Shown here: piece after piece, positions 28,737 to 37,460 of the stretch
Position numbering within the stretch: the first letter of the stretch is position 1
How the letters are laid out: each line of letters starts with the position of its first letter
NCBI GenBank assembly: GCA_016781555.1
Contig: JADDQD010000166.1
Span: 1 to 46,515 of the forward strand
DNA length: 46,515 nt
Origin: Pseudomonadota bacterium
GTDB taxonomy: Bacteria; Pseudomonadota; Alphaproteobacteria; Sphingomonadales; Sphingomonadaceae
Direction: 5' to 3'
The notes under the pieces: model-generated
What the model was told of the DNA's origin: nothing
The model's database searches: none
Seen by the model: only the letters and a program-made list of their open reading frames with translations
Translations under genes and position numbers: made by a program

Positions 28737-29427
28737 GCTTCGCTTCGAAGGCGGCAACGCGGCAAGTCTGACGCTGAAGCCCTCTCCCCGCGCGCGCACC
28801 ATGCGCCTCCGCGTCGACAGCCGGACGGGTGCGGTGGTGCTATCCTATCCGACGCGGGTGTCGCAGCGGCGGGCGATTGAATGGGCAAGGAGCCAGCGCT
28901 CGTGGATTGAGGCCCAGCTTGCAAAGCTGCCGGAGCCCGCTCCCTTGCTGGCCGGAGGGAAGGTTCCGCTTGGCGGCATTCCGCACCTCATCGACTGGCA
29001 AGTCGGGCGCCGCCGCTCGGTATCTGTTGAGGACCAGCGGATCCTGATCGGCGGCCCCGCTGAGACTTTGCAATCGCGGCTGCTTCGATGGCTGAAGCAG
29101 CACGCTTTGCAGATCCTTGCGCAGGAGACGCAGGCCTTCGCGGCAAAAGCAGGCGTTCGCGTTAGCCGGGTGGCGGTCGGTGACCCGCTCTCACGGTGGG
29201 GAAGCTGCTCGTCGACCGGAGCGATCCGCTACAGCTGGCGACTGATCCTCGCGCCTGAATGGGTGCGGCAGGCAACCGTTGCGCATGAAGTCGCGCACCG
29301 CATTCATATGAATCACGGCCCGCAGTTCCATGCTCTGGTGCAAGAGCTCCTTGGTGTAGATCCGAAGCCGGCGCGGCTATGGCTAAAGCGTGAGGGAGCC
29401 ACGATCCAGCGGATCGGCCGTCTCTGA
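28726..29427 (+). CDS. YgjP/SprT-like zinc metallopeptidase
   Basis: [21 protein letters not shown]...[21 protein letters not shown] (HExxH). Confidence 0.92.
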   Translation: MNSELRFEGGNAASLTLKPSPRARTMRLRVDSRTGAVVLSYPTRVSQRRAIEWARSQRSWIEAQLAKLPEPAPLLAGGKVPLGGIPHLIDWQVGRRRSVSVEDQRILIGGPAETLQSRLLRWLKQHALQILAQETQAFAAKAGVRVSRVAVGDPLSRWGSCSSTGAIRYSWRLILAPEWVRQATVAHEVAHRIHMNHGPQFHALVQELLGVDPKPARLWLKREGATIQRIGRL

Positions 29428-29460
29428 CCCCCGCCTCGGAGCGACCGGAGGCGATCTCCT

Positions 29461-29584
29461 AGGGCCTGATCGACTGAGGTGGAAGCGCCACGCGCTTCCG
29501 CCGAAGGCGTGGATCAGGCCCTTTCCTATGGTGGAGACCTTCATTCACGACCAGGTAATTCCGCCTGATCCGATCAAGGTCTAG
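29461..29584. repeat. Two-hairpin intergenic repeat, copy D
   Basis: GGGCCTGAT(29462-29470)/ATCAGGCCC(29513-29521), inner GGAAGCGC-cac-GCGCTTCC, right hairpin AGACCTT/AAGGTCT; same order as copies B and C. Confidence 0.92.
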
Positions 29585-31634
29585 GCGGTGGCGGCTCGCG
29601 CGGCGGCGGTGGCGGGCGCGCGCGGCCAACGGCGCGGTCCAGCCACTCCTGGCTGAGCGTCTCCCCGGCAGCCTCTTGCTCCTGCTCGGGTTGATCAGGA
29701 GCCGCTCGGTCTGGCTCGCCGCCGGGTTGCGGAGCCGCATCCGGAGAAATCGGGTTCCCGTCGGGATCAACCATCAGGAAGTCGTCCGGCTCGCCCGTCC
29801 AGGCTTCCTCTTCGCCTTCTGTCTGCCAATCTGGCATGGTGACTTCGATTTCAAACTCCTCTGCCGGGCGGCTTGCGACAGCCTTCACCATGTGACCGTG
29901 AAACGCCATTGCCGGCGCGCGTCCGCCCTGGAGCCCAGGGATCGGCCGGGCATCATCCCGCCCCATCCAAACACCGGTCGTTATTCCGCTGGAAAAGCCG
30001 ATGAACCAGCCGTCCTTATTTGCGCTGGTTGTGCCGGTCTTGCCCGCAACCGGGCGACCTATCTGGGCCGCGCGGCCGGTTCCGGTCAGCACCGCTGCCT
30101 GCAAGAGGTCGGTCATTTGCGCGGCGACCCATGGCGCCACCAGCGTGCGCCCGCTTTCCGGTTCGTGCTGGTAAAGGAGCCGCCCGTCAGTCGTGGCGAC
30201 CTTCACGATCCCGTACGGAACCACTGCGACGCCCTTGCTCGCAACACCGGCGAAGGCACGCGTCATGTCAATAAGCCGGACATCCGACGTGCCGAGCACC
30301 ATCGAGGGATCCGTATTCACTTCCGTAGTGATGCCGAAGCGCTGCGCCATGTCGGCCACGGTGCGGAAGCCGACCTCCTGCCCAAGCTTTGCCGAAACGG
30401 TGTTGATCGAGCGTGCGAAGGCTTCGCGCACGGTGACGGGGCCATGGTGGGTGCGGTCGTTGTTACGTGGCCGCCAGCCGTTGATGTTCACAGGCTCGTC
30501 GACGACCGTGTCGTTGGGCGTGTGGCCAGCCTCGAGCGCCGCCAGGTAAACGAACAGCTTAAAGGCAGAGCCGGGCTGGCGAGTTGCCTGCGTCGCGCGG
30601 TTGTAGAGGGAGGAAACATAATCCCGGCCCCCGATCATGGCCCGCACCGCCCCATCGCGGTCCAGCGAAACGAGCGCTCCCTGTGCCCCTGGCGGCGTGT
30701 TTGCGTTGATCGCCTGATCCGCAGCGCGCTGCATGCCCGCGTCGAGGCTCGTCCAAACGTCGATCGGCTCCACCGTCTCGTCGATCAGCGTATCCAGCTG
30801 CGGCAGTACCCAGTCGGTGAAGTAGCGCACGCTGTTCTGCTTCGGCGTCGGCACGAGCTTGACGTCTGCGGGCTCGGCTGAGGCGGCATCGAACGCGCTG
30901 ACATAGCCTTGCTGCTTCATCAGATCGATGACGATGCCGGCACGGCCCTTGGCCGCTTCGGCGTCAGCGGTCGGCGAATAATTGGACGGAGCTTTCACCA
31001 GCCCCGCGATGATCGCAGCTTCCGAAAGCGTGAGATTTTCAGCCGAATGGCCGAAGAAGCGGCGTGCAGCCGCATCGATGCCATAGGCACCGCCCCCGAA
31101 GTAAACGCGATTAAGGTAGAGTTCGAGGATCTGCTCCTTCGAAAAGCGCCGCTCGAGCGCCAGGGCGAGGATCGCTTCGCGCATTTTGCGCCCGAAGGTA
31201 CGAGTGTTTGTGAGAAAGATGTTGCGCGCGAGCTGCTGTGTGATCGTTGAGCCGCCTTCTCGCCACCGGCCGCGATCGAACCGAACCTTCACGGCGCGCG
31301 CCAGGCCGACCGGATCAACGCCGATGTGGGAGCGGAACCGCCGATCCTCGACCGCCACCATGGCATTTTTCATGATGGGTGGAATTTCGTCGTAGCTAAG
31401 CCACTCGCCGAAGCTCGGACCCAACGAAACGAGGACTGAGCCGTCGGCGGCGCGGACACGGATCATTTGCCCCAGGTCATCGCGGCGAACGAGTTCCTGG
31501 TAACTCGGCAGCGAGCTCATTGCGATGCCGACCGCTACCACCAAAGCGATCAGCCCCACGATCGCCGTGTAGACGCCTATCTTGAGCGTGGTGATCAGCG
31601 CGCGCTTGATCGCGGAGGAAGCAGTACTGGCCAT
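29574..31634 (-). CDS. Penicillin-binding protein 1A family (transglycosylase/transpeptidase) with Pro-rich C-terminus
   Basis: VEDRRFRSHIGVDPVGLARA, GGSTITQQLARNIFL, RQPGSAFKLFVYLAAL (SxxK), GKTGTT. Confidence 0.95.
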   Translation of the reverse strand: MASTASSAIKRALITTLKIGVYTAIVGLIALVVAVGIAMSSLPSYQELVRRDDLGQMIRVRAADGSVLVSLGPSFGEWLSYDEIPPIMKNAMVAVEDRRFRSHIGVDPVGLARAVKVRFDRGRWREGGSTITQQLARNIFLTNTRTFGRKMREAILALALERRFSKEQILELYLNRVYFGGGAYGIDAAARRFFGHSAENLTLSEAAIIAGLVKAPSNYSPTADAEAAKGRAGIVIDLMKQQGYVSAFDAASAEPADVKLVPTPKQNSVRYFTDWVLPQLDTLIDETVEPIDVWTSLDAGMQRAADQAINANTPPGAQGALVSLDRDGAVRAMIGGRDYVSSLYNRATQATRQPGSAFKLFVYLAALEAGHTPNDTVVDEPVNINGWRPRNNDRTHHGPVTVREAFARSINTVSAKLGQEVGFRTVADMAQRFGITTEVNTDPSMVLGTSDVRLIDMTRAFAGVASKGVAVVPYGIVKVATTDGRLLYQHEPESGRTLVAPWVAAQMTDLLQAAVLTGTGRAAQIGRPVAGKTGTTSANKDGWFIGFSSGITTGVWMGRDDARPIPGLQGGRAPAMAFHGHMVKAVASRPAEEFEIEVTMPDWQTEGEEEAWTGEPDDFLMVDPDGNPISPDAAPQPGGEPDRAAPDQPEQEQEAAGETLSQEWLDRAVGRARPPPPPREPPPPRP

Positions 31635-31763
31635 TGCGCCTCAGCGTAAGGCTTGTTGGATTGGCTCACAAGCAGGACCGCGGCGAGGCGCCGGTGCTCG
31701 GCATCGGCCGGGTCATGGGCGCGGGCCAGCTTCGCTCGCCAAAGTCCGTGTGCCCGGCAACGC

Positions 31764-32177
31764 TTATCTCTTCGGTTCAAAATCGAGTGAAGCGCTGTTG
31801 ATGCAGTAACGGAGCCCGTCCGGCCCTGGACCATCCGGAAAGACGTGGCCCAGATGCCCGTCGCACTTCGCGCAACGCACTTCAACGCGCCGCATCCCGT
31901 AGGCATCGTCAGTATGCTCCGTCACCGCATCCTGGCCCGCGGGGGCCGTAAAGCTCGGCCAGCCGCTGCCGCTGTCATATTTGGTGTCACTCGAGAAAAG
32001 CGGCTTTCTGCACCCGGCGCAAAGATATTCTCCGGCTGCGTGGTTGTTCCAGTAGCGGCCGGTGAAAGCGCGTTCCGTGCCTGCTTCGCGCAGCACTTGA
32101 TATTGCTCGGCGGAAAGCCGCTGGCGCCATTCGTGTTCAGGCAGGTCGAGATGATCTTCAGTATCGCGGACATCCAT
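31764..32177 (-). CDS. msrB: Peptide-methionine (R)-S-oxide reductase MsrB
   Basis: [61 protein letters not shown]. Confidence 0.97.
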   Translation of the reverse strand: MDVRDTEDHLDLPEHEWRQRLSAEQYQVLREAGTERAFTGRYWNNHAAGEYLCAGCRKPLFSSDTKYDSGSGWPSFTAPAGQDAVTEHTDDAYGMRRVEVRCAKCDGHLGHVFPDGPGPDGLRYCINSASLDFEPKR

Positions 32178-32330
32178 GGCGGCCTCTTCTCAATGCTAGG
32201 GGGTTGCTGCTAAGCTAGTAGCGGAGCCAACCCACGCCAAGGGGAGCTTCCGAAGTCGTCTGGCGCAACTAATGGCAGTTGCCGATGCGTTTCCGGGGGG
32301 CTGGTGCGCTCCAGCCCCTCTCCAATTCGA

Positions 32331-32417
32331 TGGTGCGGTCGAGAAGACTCGAACTTCCACGGGCTTTCGCCCACAACGACCTCAACGTTGCGCGTCTACC
32401 AGTTCCGCCACGACCGC
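32331..32417 (-). tRNA. tRNA-Leu (anticodon GAG), CCA encoded
   Basis: Reverse complement GCGGTCGTGGCGGAACTGGTAGACGCGCAACGTTGAGGTCGTTGTGGGCGAAAGCCCGTGGAAGTTCGAGTCTTCTCGACCGCACCA: 7-bp acceptor stem, anticodon arm CAACG-TTGAGGT-CGTTG, variable arm, T arm. Confidence 0.96.
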
Positions 32418-32568
32418 ACATCTGAATTGTCCGCCGATTGAAGAACCAGCGGCTGGCAGGTGGGCGCCTCTAGCAAAGCGGTTCCGTGCGCGCAACGCGC
32501 TTTTCCGAGCCCGGCGCGGGAAATCTGCTGCGCTGAACCCAGAACCGGGTCACGCGGTCAGACAAGCC

Positions 32569-33345
32569 TCACAGCGCGTTCGGGTCGAAAGTAAGGTTGA
32601 GCCGCCGCGCATTGCGGGGCACGTCCATGACGGCGCTGTTGAAGTTGGTGCTTCCGCCGGGGCCAAGCTCCGCCACGGGGGCGGAGATAGCCCAAGAATA
32701 GACCACGCGCCCCTGCGCGTCGAGGAGTTCGGCCTTGATGGGCGGCACGCTTTGGTTGATTTCGCTGGTGTTGACGACGCGGCCAAACACCGTGAGCAAT
32801 TCGTTGCCGCTCTCCAGGCTCGTACGATCCGGCTTGCGCGCCGGCACGATACGCAGCGCTTTCGCGGAAGCCTGGCCTTCGCCCCCGACCATCGGAACTC
32901 CGAAGTAGGAAATCGCCGCAACGCCGCCGAGCATCAGGATGGCGGCCATAGCAGCGAGGATGGTCCATAAGCGGGCGGGATTGCGGCGCGGCCGGAAGGG
33001 TGGCTCATGGGCGAAAGCATTGAAGTCCCCTTCGCCTTCACGGGGCCCGAGAACCGCTGTCGAAGCGGCCGCTGCGGCGGGCGCAGGCACCGACGTCGGA
33101 GGAGACGGGTCCACCTGATCGCGTATCGGCGGCGGCGGCGGTGGTGGCGGCGCGGCGGCGGCTGGTATCGGCCGCCGCGGTTCCGGTGCCGGGGCGGCTG
33201 CCGTGCTTGGCTGGGCTGCGCTCTTGCTGGGCTCTTGGAACCAACTGGTCTTGCAACTGGCGCAACGCACTTGCCTTCCGGTCGCGCCGACGGCGCCGTC
33301 CGGGACCACATAACGGGTGTCGCAGGCGGGACAGGTAAGGATCAT
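32569..33345 (-). CDS. MJ0042-type zinc-ribbon, single-TM protein (DUF3426-like)
   Basis: [37 protein letters not shown]; Pro/Ala-rich linker; TM segment [22 protein letters not shown]. Confidence 0.85.
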   Translation of the reverse strand: MILTCPACDTRYVVPDGAVGATGRQVRCASCKTSWFQEPSKSAAQPSTAAAPAPEPRRPIPAAAAPPPPPPPPIRDQVDPSPPTSVPAPAAAAASTAVLGPREGEGDFNAFAHEPPFRPRRNPARLWTILAAMAAILMLGGVAAISYFGVPMVGGEGQASAKALRIVPARKPDRTSLESGNELLTVFGRVVNTSEINQSVPPIKAELLDAQGRVVYSWAISAPVAELGPGGSTNFNSAVMDVPRNARRLNLTFDPNAL

Positions 33346-33488
33346 CGCGTAGTACAGCCCCCCAAGCTGGTGCACTCAGGATTTCTAAGCACGTGATTGG
33401 CGTACCATGCAAGCAATTGCCATGCTTTACCAATGACGCTGCGCCGTGCCATGGCTAAGGCCCGGTTGCGTAGAGTGCGGAGGCAGGT

Positions 33489-34202
33489 CTGAGCCCGACC
33501 AGTATCGTCCAATTCGAGAATGTGGGGCTGCGCTATGGCACCGGAGCCGAAACGCTTTCGGATCTCACTTTCTCGCTTCAGGAGGGCGGCTTCTATTTCC
33601 TCACCGGTGCTTCAGGCGCCGGCAAGACCTCGCTCTTGAAGCTGCTCTACCTTGCGCAGCGCCCGAGCCGGGGGCTTATTAAGCTTTTTGGCGAGGACAT
33701 CGTCACGATGCCGCGCAAGCGCCTTCCCGGGTTCAGGCGGCGGATCGGCGTCGTGTTTCAGGACTTTCGCCTGGTCAGGCACCTTTCCGCTTTCGACAAC
33801 GTCGCGCTGCCGCTTCGGGTGGCCGGCGTGGAGGATAAGGATCTCGAGACTCCGGTGCGCGAGATGCTGAACTGGGTGGGCCTTGGACATCGTTCCAGCG
33901 CGCGCCCCGCCACTTTGTCCGGCGGCGAGCAGCAGCGCGTGGCGATCGCACGCGCCGTTATCGCGCGGCCCGAATTGCTGCTCGCGGACGAGCCCACCGG
34001 GAATGTGGATCCTGAAATGGCCAAACGCCTGCTCCACTTGTTCGATTCCCTGAATAAGCTCGGCACCACGGTGGTTGTGGCCACTCACGACGTTCACCTC
34101 ATCGCCCGCATCGGCCGCTCGGAGATGCTCCGGCTCGACAGGGGACAGATTTCCGACCCGACCGGCGCGCTTCGCAATCCGCCGAGGGCGCCGATCGCGT
34201 GA
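33489..34202 (+). CDS. ftsE: Cell division ATP-binding protein FtsE (start placed at CTG 33489; ORF track starts at GTG 33522)
   Basis: SIVQFENVGLRYGTGAETLSDLTF...LTGASGAGKTSLLKLLYLAQRPSRG...LSGGEQQRVAIARAVIARPELLLADEPTGNVD. Confidence 0.93.
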   Translation: MSPTSIVQFENVGLRYGTGAETLSDLTFSLQEGGFYFLTGASGAGKTSLLKLLYLAQRPSRGLIKLFGEDIVTMPRKRLPGFRRRIGVVFQDFRLVRHLSAFDNVALPLRVAGVEDKDLETPVREMLNWVGLGHRSSARPATLSGGEQQRVAIARAVIARPELLLADEPTGNVDPEMAKRLLHLFDSLNKLGTTVVVATHDVHLIARIGRSEMLRLDRGQISDPTGALRNPPRAPIA

Positions 34203-35095
34203 AACCAAGCCCGCGCAAGTTCGGGACCGCGGACCGCGGCCTGCTGCCGGAGGGGCGTATCACCGGCCCCATGCCGTGGGTGCTGGCAATCATGATGTTT
34301 CTGACGGTTCTCGCAGCCGCGGCGGGGCTTGGGCTCGGCACTGCTGCGCGCAGCCTCGATGCCGATGTCGGGAACAGCATCACCATCCAGATCGTGGAGG
34401 CGAACCCGGACTTCCGGAACGCTCAGGCGCGGATCGTCATCTCCGAACTGCAGAAGATCCCGGGCGTCACCTCGGTGCGTCGCCTCGGCGAGGAAGAGAT
34501 GGCGCGCCTGCTGGAGCCTTGGCTGGGGGAGGGCGGCCTGGAGGCGGATCTGCCGGTACCCGCTTTGATCGATGCCGATCTCACGGCGGAGGCGTACAGC
34601 AATCTCCAGATCATCCGTGATGCCGTGGCCGCGGTCGCTCCATCGGCGCGAGTGGACGACAATGCGCAGTGGCTTGCTCCGCTCGCAAAGTTGATCGCCG
34701 CGCTCAGATGGCTCGCCGCCGGGCTCGTGATTCTGATGGTCGGCGCGACGGCCGCCACGGTGGTGCTGGCCGCCCGAGCGTCTCTGGACACACACCGCGG
34801 CACCATTGAGGTGCTTCACCTCATGGGCGCCACGGACGTGCAGGTCGCGCGGTTGTTCCAGCGACGGATTGCGCTCGACGCGTTGTTTGGCGGCGCCGTG
34901 GGCTTGGTCACGGCCGCCGCGGTCCTTCTAGTGATCGGCAACAGGGTTGGAGCGCTCGGTTCGGAGCTGCTTGGGTCTGCCGGTCTTCCACTGACCAGCT
35001 GGCTGCTCTTGGGGGCGTTGCCGGTTGGGGGCGTGTTTCTCGCAATGCTGGTTGCCCGCATCACGATTTTGCGGGCATTGGGACGGCTTCTATGA
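34199..35095 (+). CDS. ftsX: Cell division protein FtsX
   Basis: Coupled to ftsE (GTGA overlap); four-TM topology; EVLHLMGATDVQVARLFQRRIALDALFGGAVG. Confidence 0.93.
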   Translation: MKPSPRKFGTADRGLLPEGRITGPMPWVLAIMMFLTVLAAAAGLGLGTAARSLDADVGNSITIQIVEANPDFRNAQARIVISELQKIPGVTSVRRLGEEEMARLLEPWLGEGGLEADLPVPALIDADLTAEAYSNLQIIRDAVAAVAPSARVDDNAQWLAPLAKLIAALRWLAAGLVILMVGATAATVVLAARASLDTHRGTIEVLHLMGATDVQVARLFQRRIALDALFGGAVGLVTAAAVLLVIGNRVGALGSELLGSAGLPLTSWLLLGALPVGGVFLAMLVARITILRALGRLL

Positions 35096-35622
35096 TTTTG
35101 CGCGCCTTGTCCTTCCTCGTGCTGCTTTACGCGCTCGGTTATGCCGCCTTCACCGTGCTTCTCCCGAAACCGGGTGACGCCCGTCGCACCGATGCGATCG
35201 TCGTGCTGACCGGCGGCGCAAAGAGACTCGAGCGCGGACTTGAACTTCTCGAGCAGCAAAAGGCCGACCGAATGCTGATATCCGGCGTGGACCGAACGGT
35301 CCGCGCCGTAGAGCTGGCCCAACGCTACGGCAGGCAGCAATCTGTATTCCAATGCTGCATCGATCTCGGGCGCGAGGCTGTGGATACTCGCTCCAACGCT
35401 GAAGAAACGGCGCGCTGGCTAGATCGGCATGGCTTTAAGACTGTGCGGCTGGTGACAACTGATTGGCACATGCCGCGCGCAGGCTTTGAGCTGGCACGTC
35501 AGGCCGGCAACAAAGTCGATGTTTATCCGGATGCGATCGAGTCCAAGCCGCGGTTCGGGCAGCTCTTCACCGAATATAATAAGTATCTACTCCGTCGTGC
35601 TGCAGTGATCGTGGGCATCTGA
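35092..35622 (+). CDS. YdcF/ElyC/SanA-family DUF218 protein
   Basis: AIVVLTGGAKRLERGLELLEQQKADRMLISGVD, DTRSNAEETARWLDRHGFKTVRLVTTDWHMPRAGFEL. Confidence 0.92.
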   Translation: MILRALSFLVLLYALGYAAFTVLLPKPGDARRTDAIVVLTGGAKRLERGLELLEQQKADRMLISGVDRTVRAVELAQRYGRQQSVFQCCIDLGREAVDTRSNAEETARWLDRHGFKTVRLVTTDWHMPRAGFELARQAGNKVDVYPDAIESKPRFGQLFTEYNKYLLRRAAVIVGI

Positions 35623-36314
35623 TGAACCTGCTGCGCTCGCTGCTCTTTTCAGGGGTGTTCTACGGCGGAAGCCTGGTCGCTGTGCTGCTGGCCATTCCGG
35701 CCGCGATGATGGGGCGCCGGTCGCTTGCAGCTCTGGTGCATGGCTGGGCGACGATGCATCGGATCTCGGCGCGCCATCTCCTGGGAATCCGTACGCAGGT
35801 TCAAGGAAGACTTCCGGCAGGGCCAGCCTTGGTTGCTGCAAAGCACCAGTCGATGTTCGAGACCATCGAAATCGTGCTGCTGCTCGATGAACCGGCAGTG
35901 GTGCTGAAGCGACAGCTCGCCGACATCCCTTTATGGGGTTGGGCGGCGCAGCGTTACGGCGTGATCCCCGTTGACCGCGAAGGAGGTGCTGCGGCGCTGC
36001 GGCGGATGCTCAAGGCCGCCCAAGCGGCGGTTTCGGAGGGCCGGCCAATCGCCATATTTCCAGAAGGCACACGTGTCCGACCCGGCGAGCAGCCACCCCT
36101 CCAGGCGGGCTTTGCCGGTCTTTACCGTGCACTGGGATTGCCCGTGGTGCCAGTAGCGCTCGATAGCGGGCGCCTTTGGCCGCGACGGAGTTTCAGCAAG
36201 CGGCCGGGGGTCGTTACCATGCGGTTCGGGGAGCCGATCCCACCCGGCCTGCCGCGCAAGGATGTCGAGGCGCGGGTGCACGCCGCCATAAACGCGCTGG
36301 ATGCAGTGCCGTGA
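35622..36314 (+). CDS. 1-acyl-sn-glycerol-3-phosphate acyltransferase (PlsC-like)
   Basis: LVAAKHQSMFETIEI (HxxxxE variant), IAIFPEGTRVRPGE. Confidence 0.92.
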   Translation: MNLLRSLLFSGVFYGGSLVAVLLAIPAAMMGRRSLAALVHGWATMHRISARHLLGIRTQVQGRLPAGPALVAAKHQSMFETIEIVLLLDEPAVVLKRQLADIPLWGWAAQRYGVIPVDREGGAAALRRMLKAAQAAVSEGRPIAIFPEGTRVRPGEQPPLQAGFAGLYRALGLPVVPVALDSGRLWPRRSFSKRPGVVTMRFGEPIPPGLPRKDVEARVHAAINALDAVP

Positions 36315-36395
36315 TTTGGGCAGTTTCACAAAGAAGCGAGGGAAGGCGATGGCGCCACCGCTCCCGGCCAACCGCATGCGAGGAGCAGCAGCGGC

Positions 36396-37460
36396 ATGGA
36401 TGTTGAACTCGGGCTGATCGAGGGCTTTTTCGGCCCGCCGTGGAGCTGGGCCGAGCGGTGCGCCGCGATCGAGTTTCTGGGACCACGCGGGTACCGCTTC
36501 TACCTCTACGCCCCCAAAGCCGACCCCTTTCTCCGGCGCAACTGGCAAGAGCCGCATCCCGAAACGGAACTCGCGGAGATGGCGGCCTTTGCGCGAGCCT
36601 GTCGGGCCGCCGGGGTCCGCTTCGGCATCGGCCTCAGTCCGTTCGAACTGTATCTCGCGCCAGACGCAGGGTGGGAAAAGCTGATCAGAGCCAAGCTCGC
36701 GTGGCTGGCCGATGTCGGCTTTGACGATCTTGCTATCCTGTTCGACGACATGCGCGGCGATGTTCCCCACCTCGCGGAGCGTCAGGCGGCGATCGTCGAG
36801 CTGGCGGCGCAGTGCAGCGGCAATGCCCGGATAATCTGTTGCCCGACATATTATTCGGACGACCCGGTCCTCGACCGCGCGTTCGGCGCAAGGCCTGCAG
36901 GATATCTAGAAACGCTCGGCCGGCTGCTCGACCCGTCGGTGGAGATCATGTGGACAGGCGAGGAGGTCTGCGCGCGCGAATTTTCTCCTGGACACTTGGA
37001 ACGGGTTTCAGAGCAGATAGGACGTAAACCCTTCCTTTGGGACAATTATCCGGTGAATGACGGCGCCCGCATGTCGCAGCACCTGCACCTTCGGGCTTTT
37101 ACCGGCCGGCCGGCCACAATCGGCGCGCACATTTCCGCACACGGCATCAACGTCGCCTCGCAAGCCGTGCTGAACCAAATTCCGGCTTTGACCCTTGTCG
37201 AGAGCTACGGAGCGGGCGAGGTCTACGAGTATGGCGCCGCATTCGCGCGCGCCGCTCGTGCGGTGCTGGGCGACGATCTTGCCGCTCAGGTTCAGCGCGA
37301 CCTTCTCACCCTCCAAGACGTTGGTCTGGACCGGCTCGGCGAGCGCCGTGCGGCGTTGCGGCAGCGATATGCTGGGGTCGACCATCCCGCCGCGCGCGAA
37401 GTCGTGGCTTGGCTGGATGGGCATTGGGCCATGGCCGGGGAAGCGGTTCAGACCCAGTAA
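36396..37460 (+). CDS. Beta-N-acetylglucosaminidase (GH84/NAGidase-like)
   Basis: GLIEGFFGPPWSWAERCAAIEFLGPRGYRFYLYAPKADPFLRRNW; LAILFDDMRGD (Asp-Asp pair); WDNYPVND. Confidence 0.85.
   Translation: MDVELGLIEGFFGPPWSWAERCAAIEFLGPRGYRFYLYAPKADPFLRRNWQEPHPETELAEMAAFARACRAAGVRFGIGLSPFELYLAPDAGWEKLIRAKLAWLADVGFDDLAILFDDMRGDVPHLAERQAAIVELAAQCSGNARIICCPTYYSDDPVLDRAFGARPAGYLETLGRLLDPSVEIMWTGEEVCAREFSPGHLERVSEQIGRKPFLWDNYPVNDGARMSQHLHLRAFTGRPATIGAHISAHGINVASQAVLNQIPALTLVESYGAGEVYEYGAAFARAARAVLGDDLAAQVQRDLLTLQDVGLDRLGERRAALRQRYAGVDHPAAREVVAWLDGHWAMAGEAVQTQ

Noticed and set aside
29676-30881. 401-aa plus-strand ORF
   Set aside because: Antisense to the PBP1A gene, which has clear catalytic motifs; His/Arg-rich shadow ORF
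33391-33396. CACGTG core upstream of ftsE as a third parS
   Set aside because: Flanks (AAG-CACGTG-ATT) do not match the parS palindrome; another CACGTG near 10674 fails likewise
33396-33434. Apparent palindrome ATTGG...CCAAT upstream of ftsE
   Set aside because: Only the outer 5 bp pair; inner elements (GCAATTGC, direct CCATGC repeat) have different centres, so not a convincing single structure
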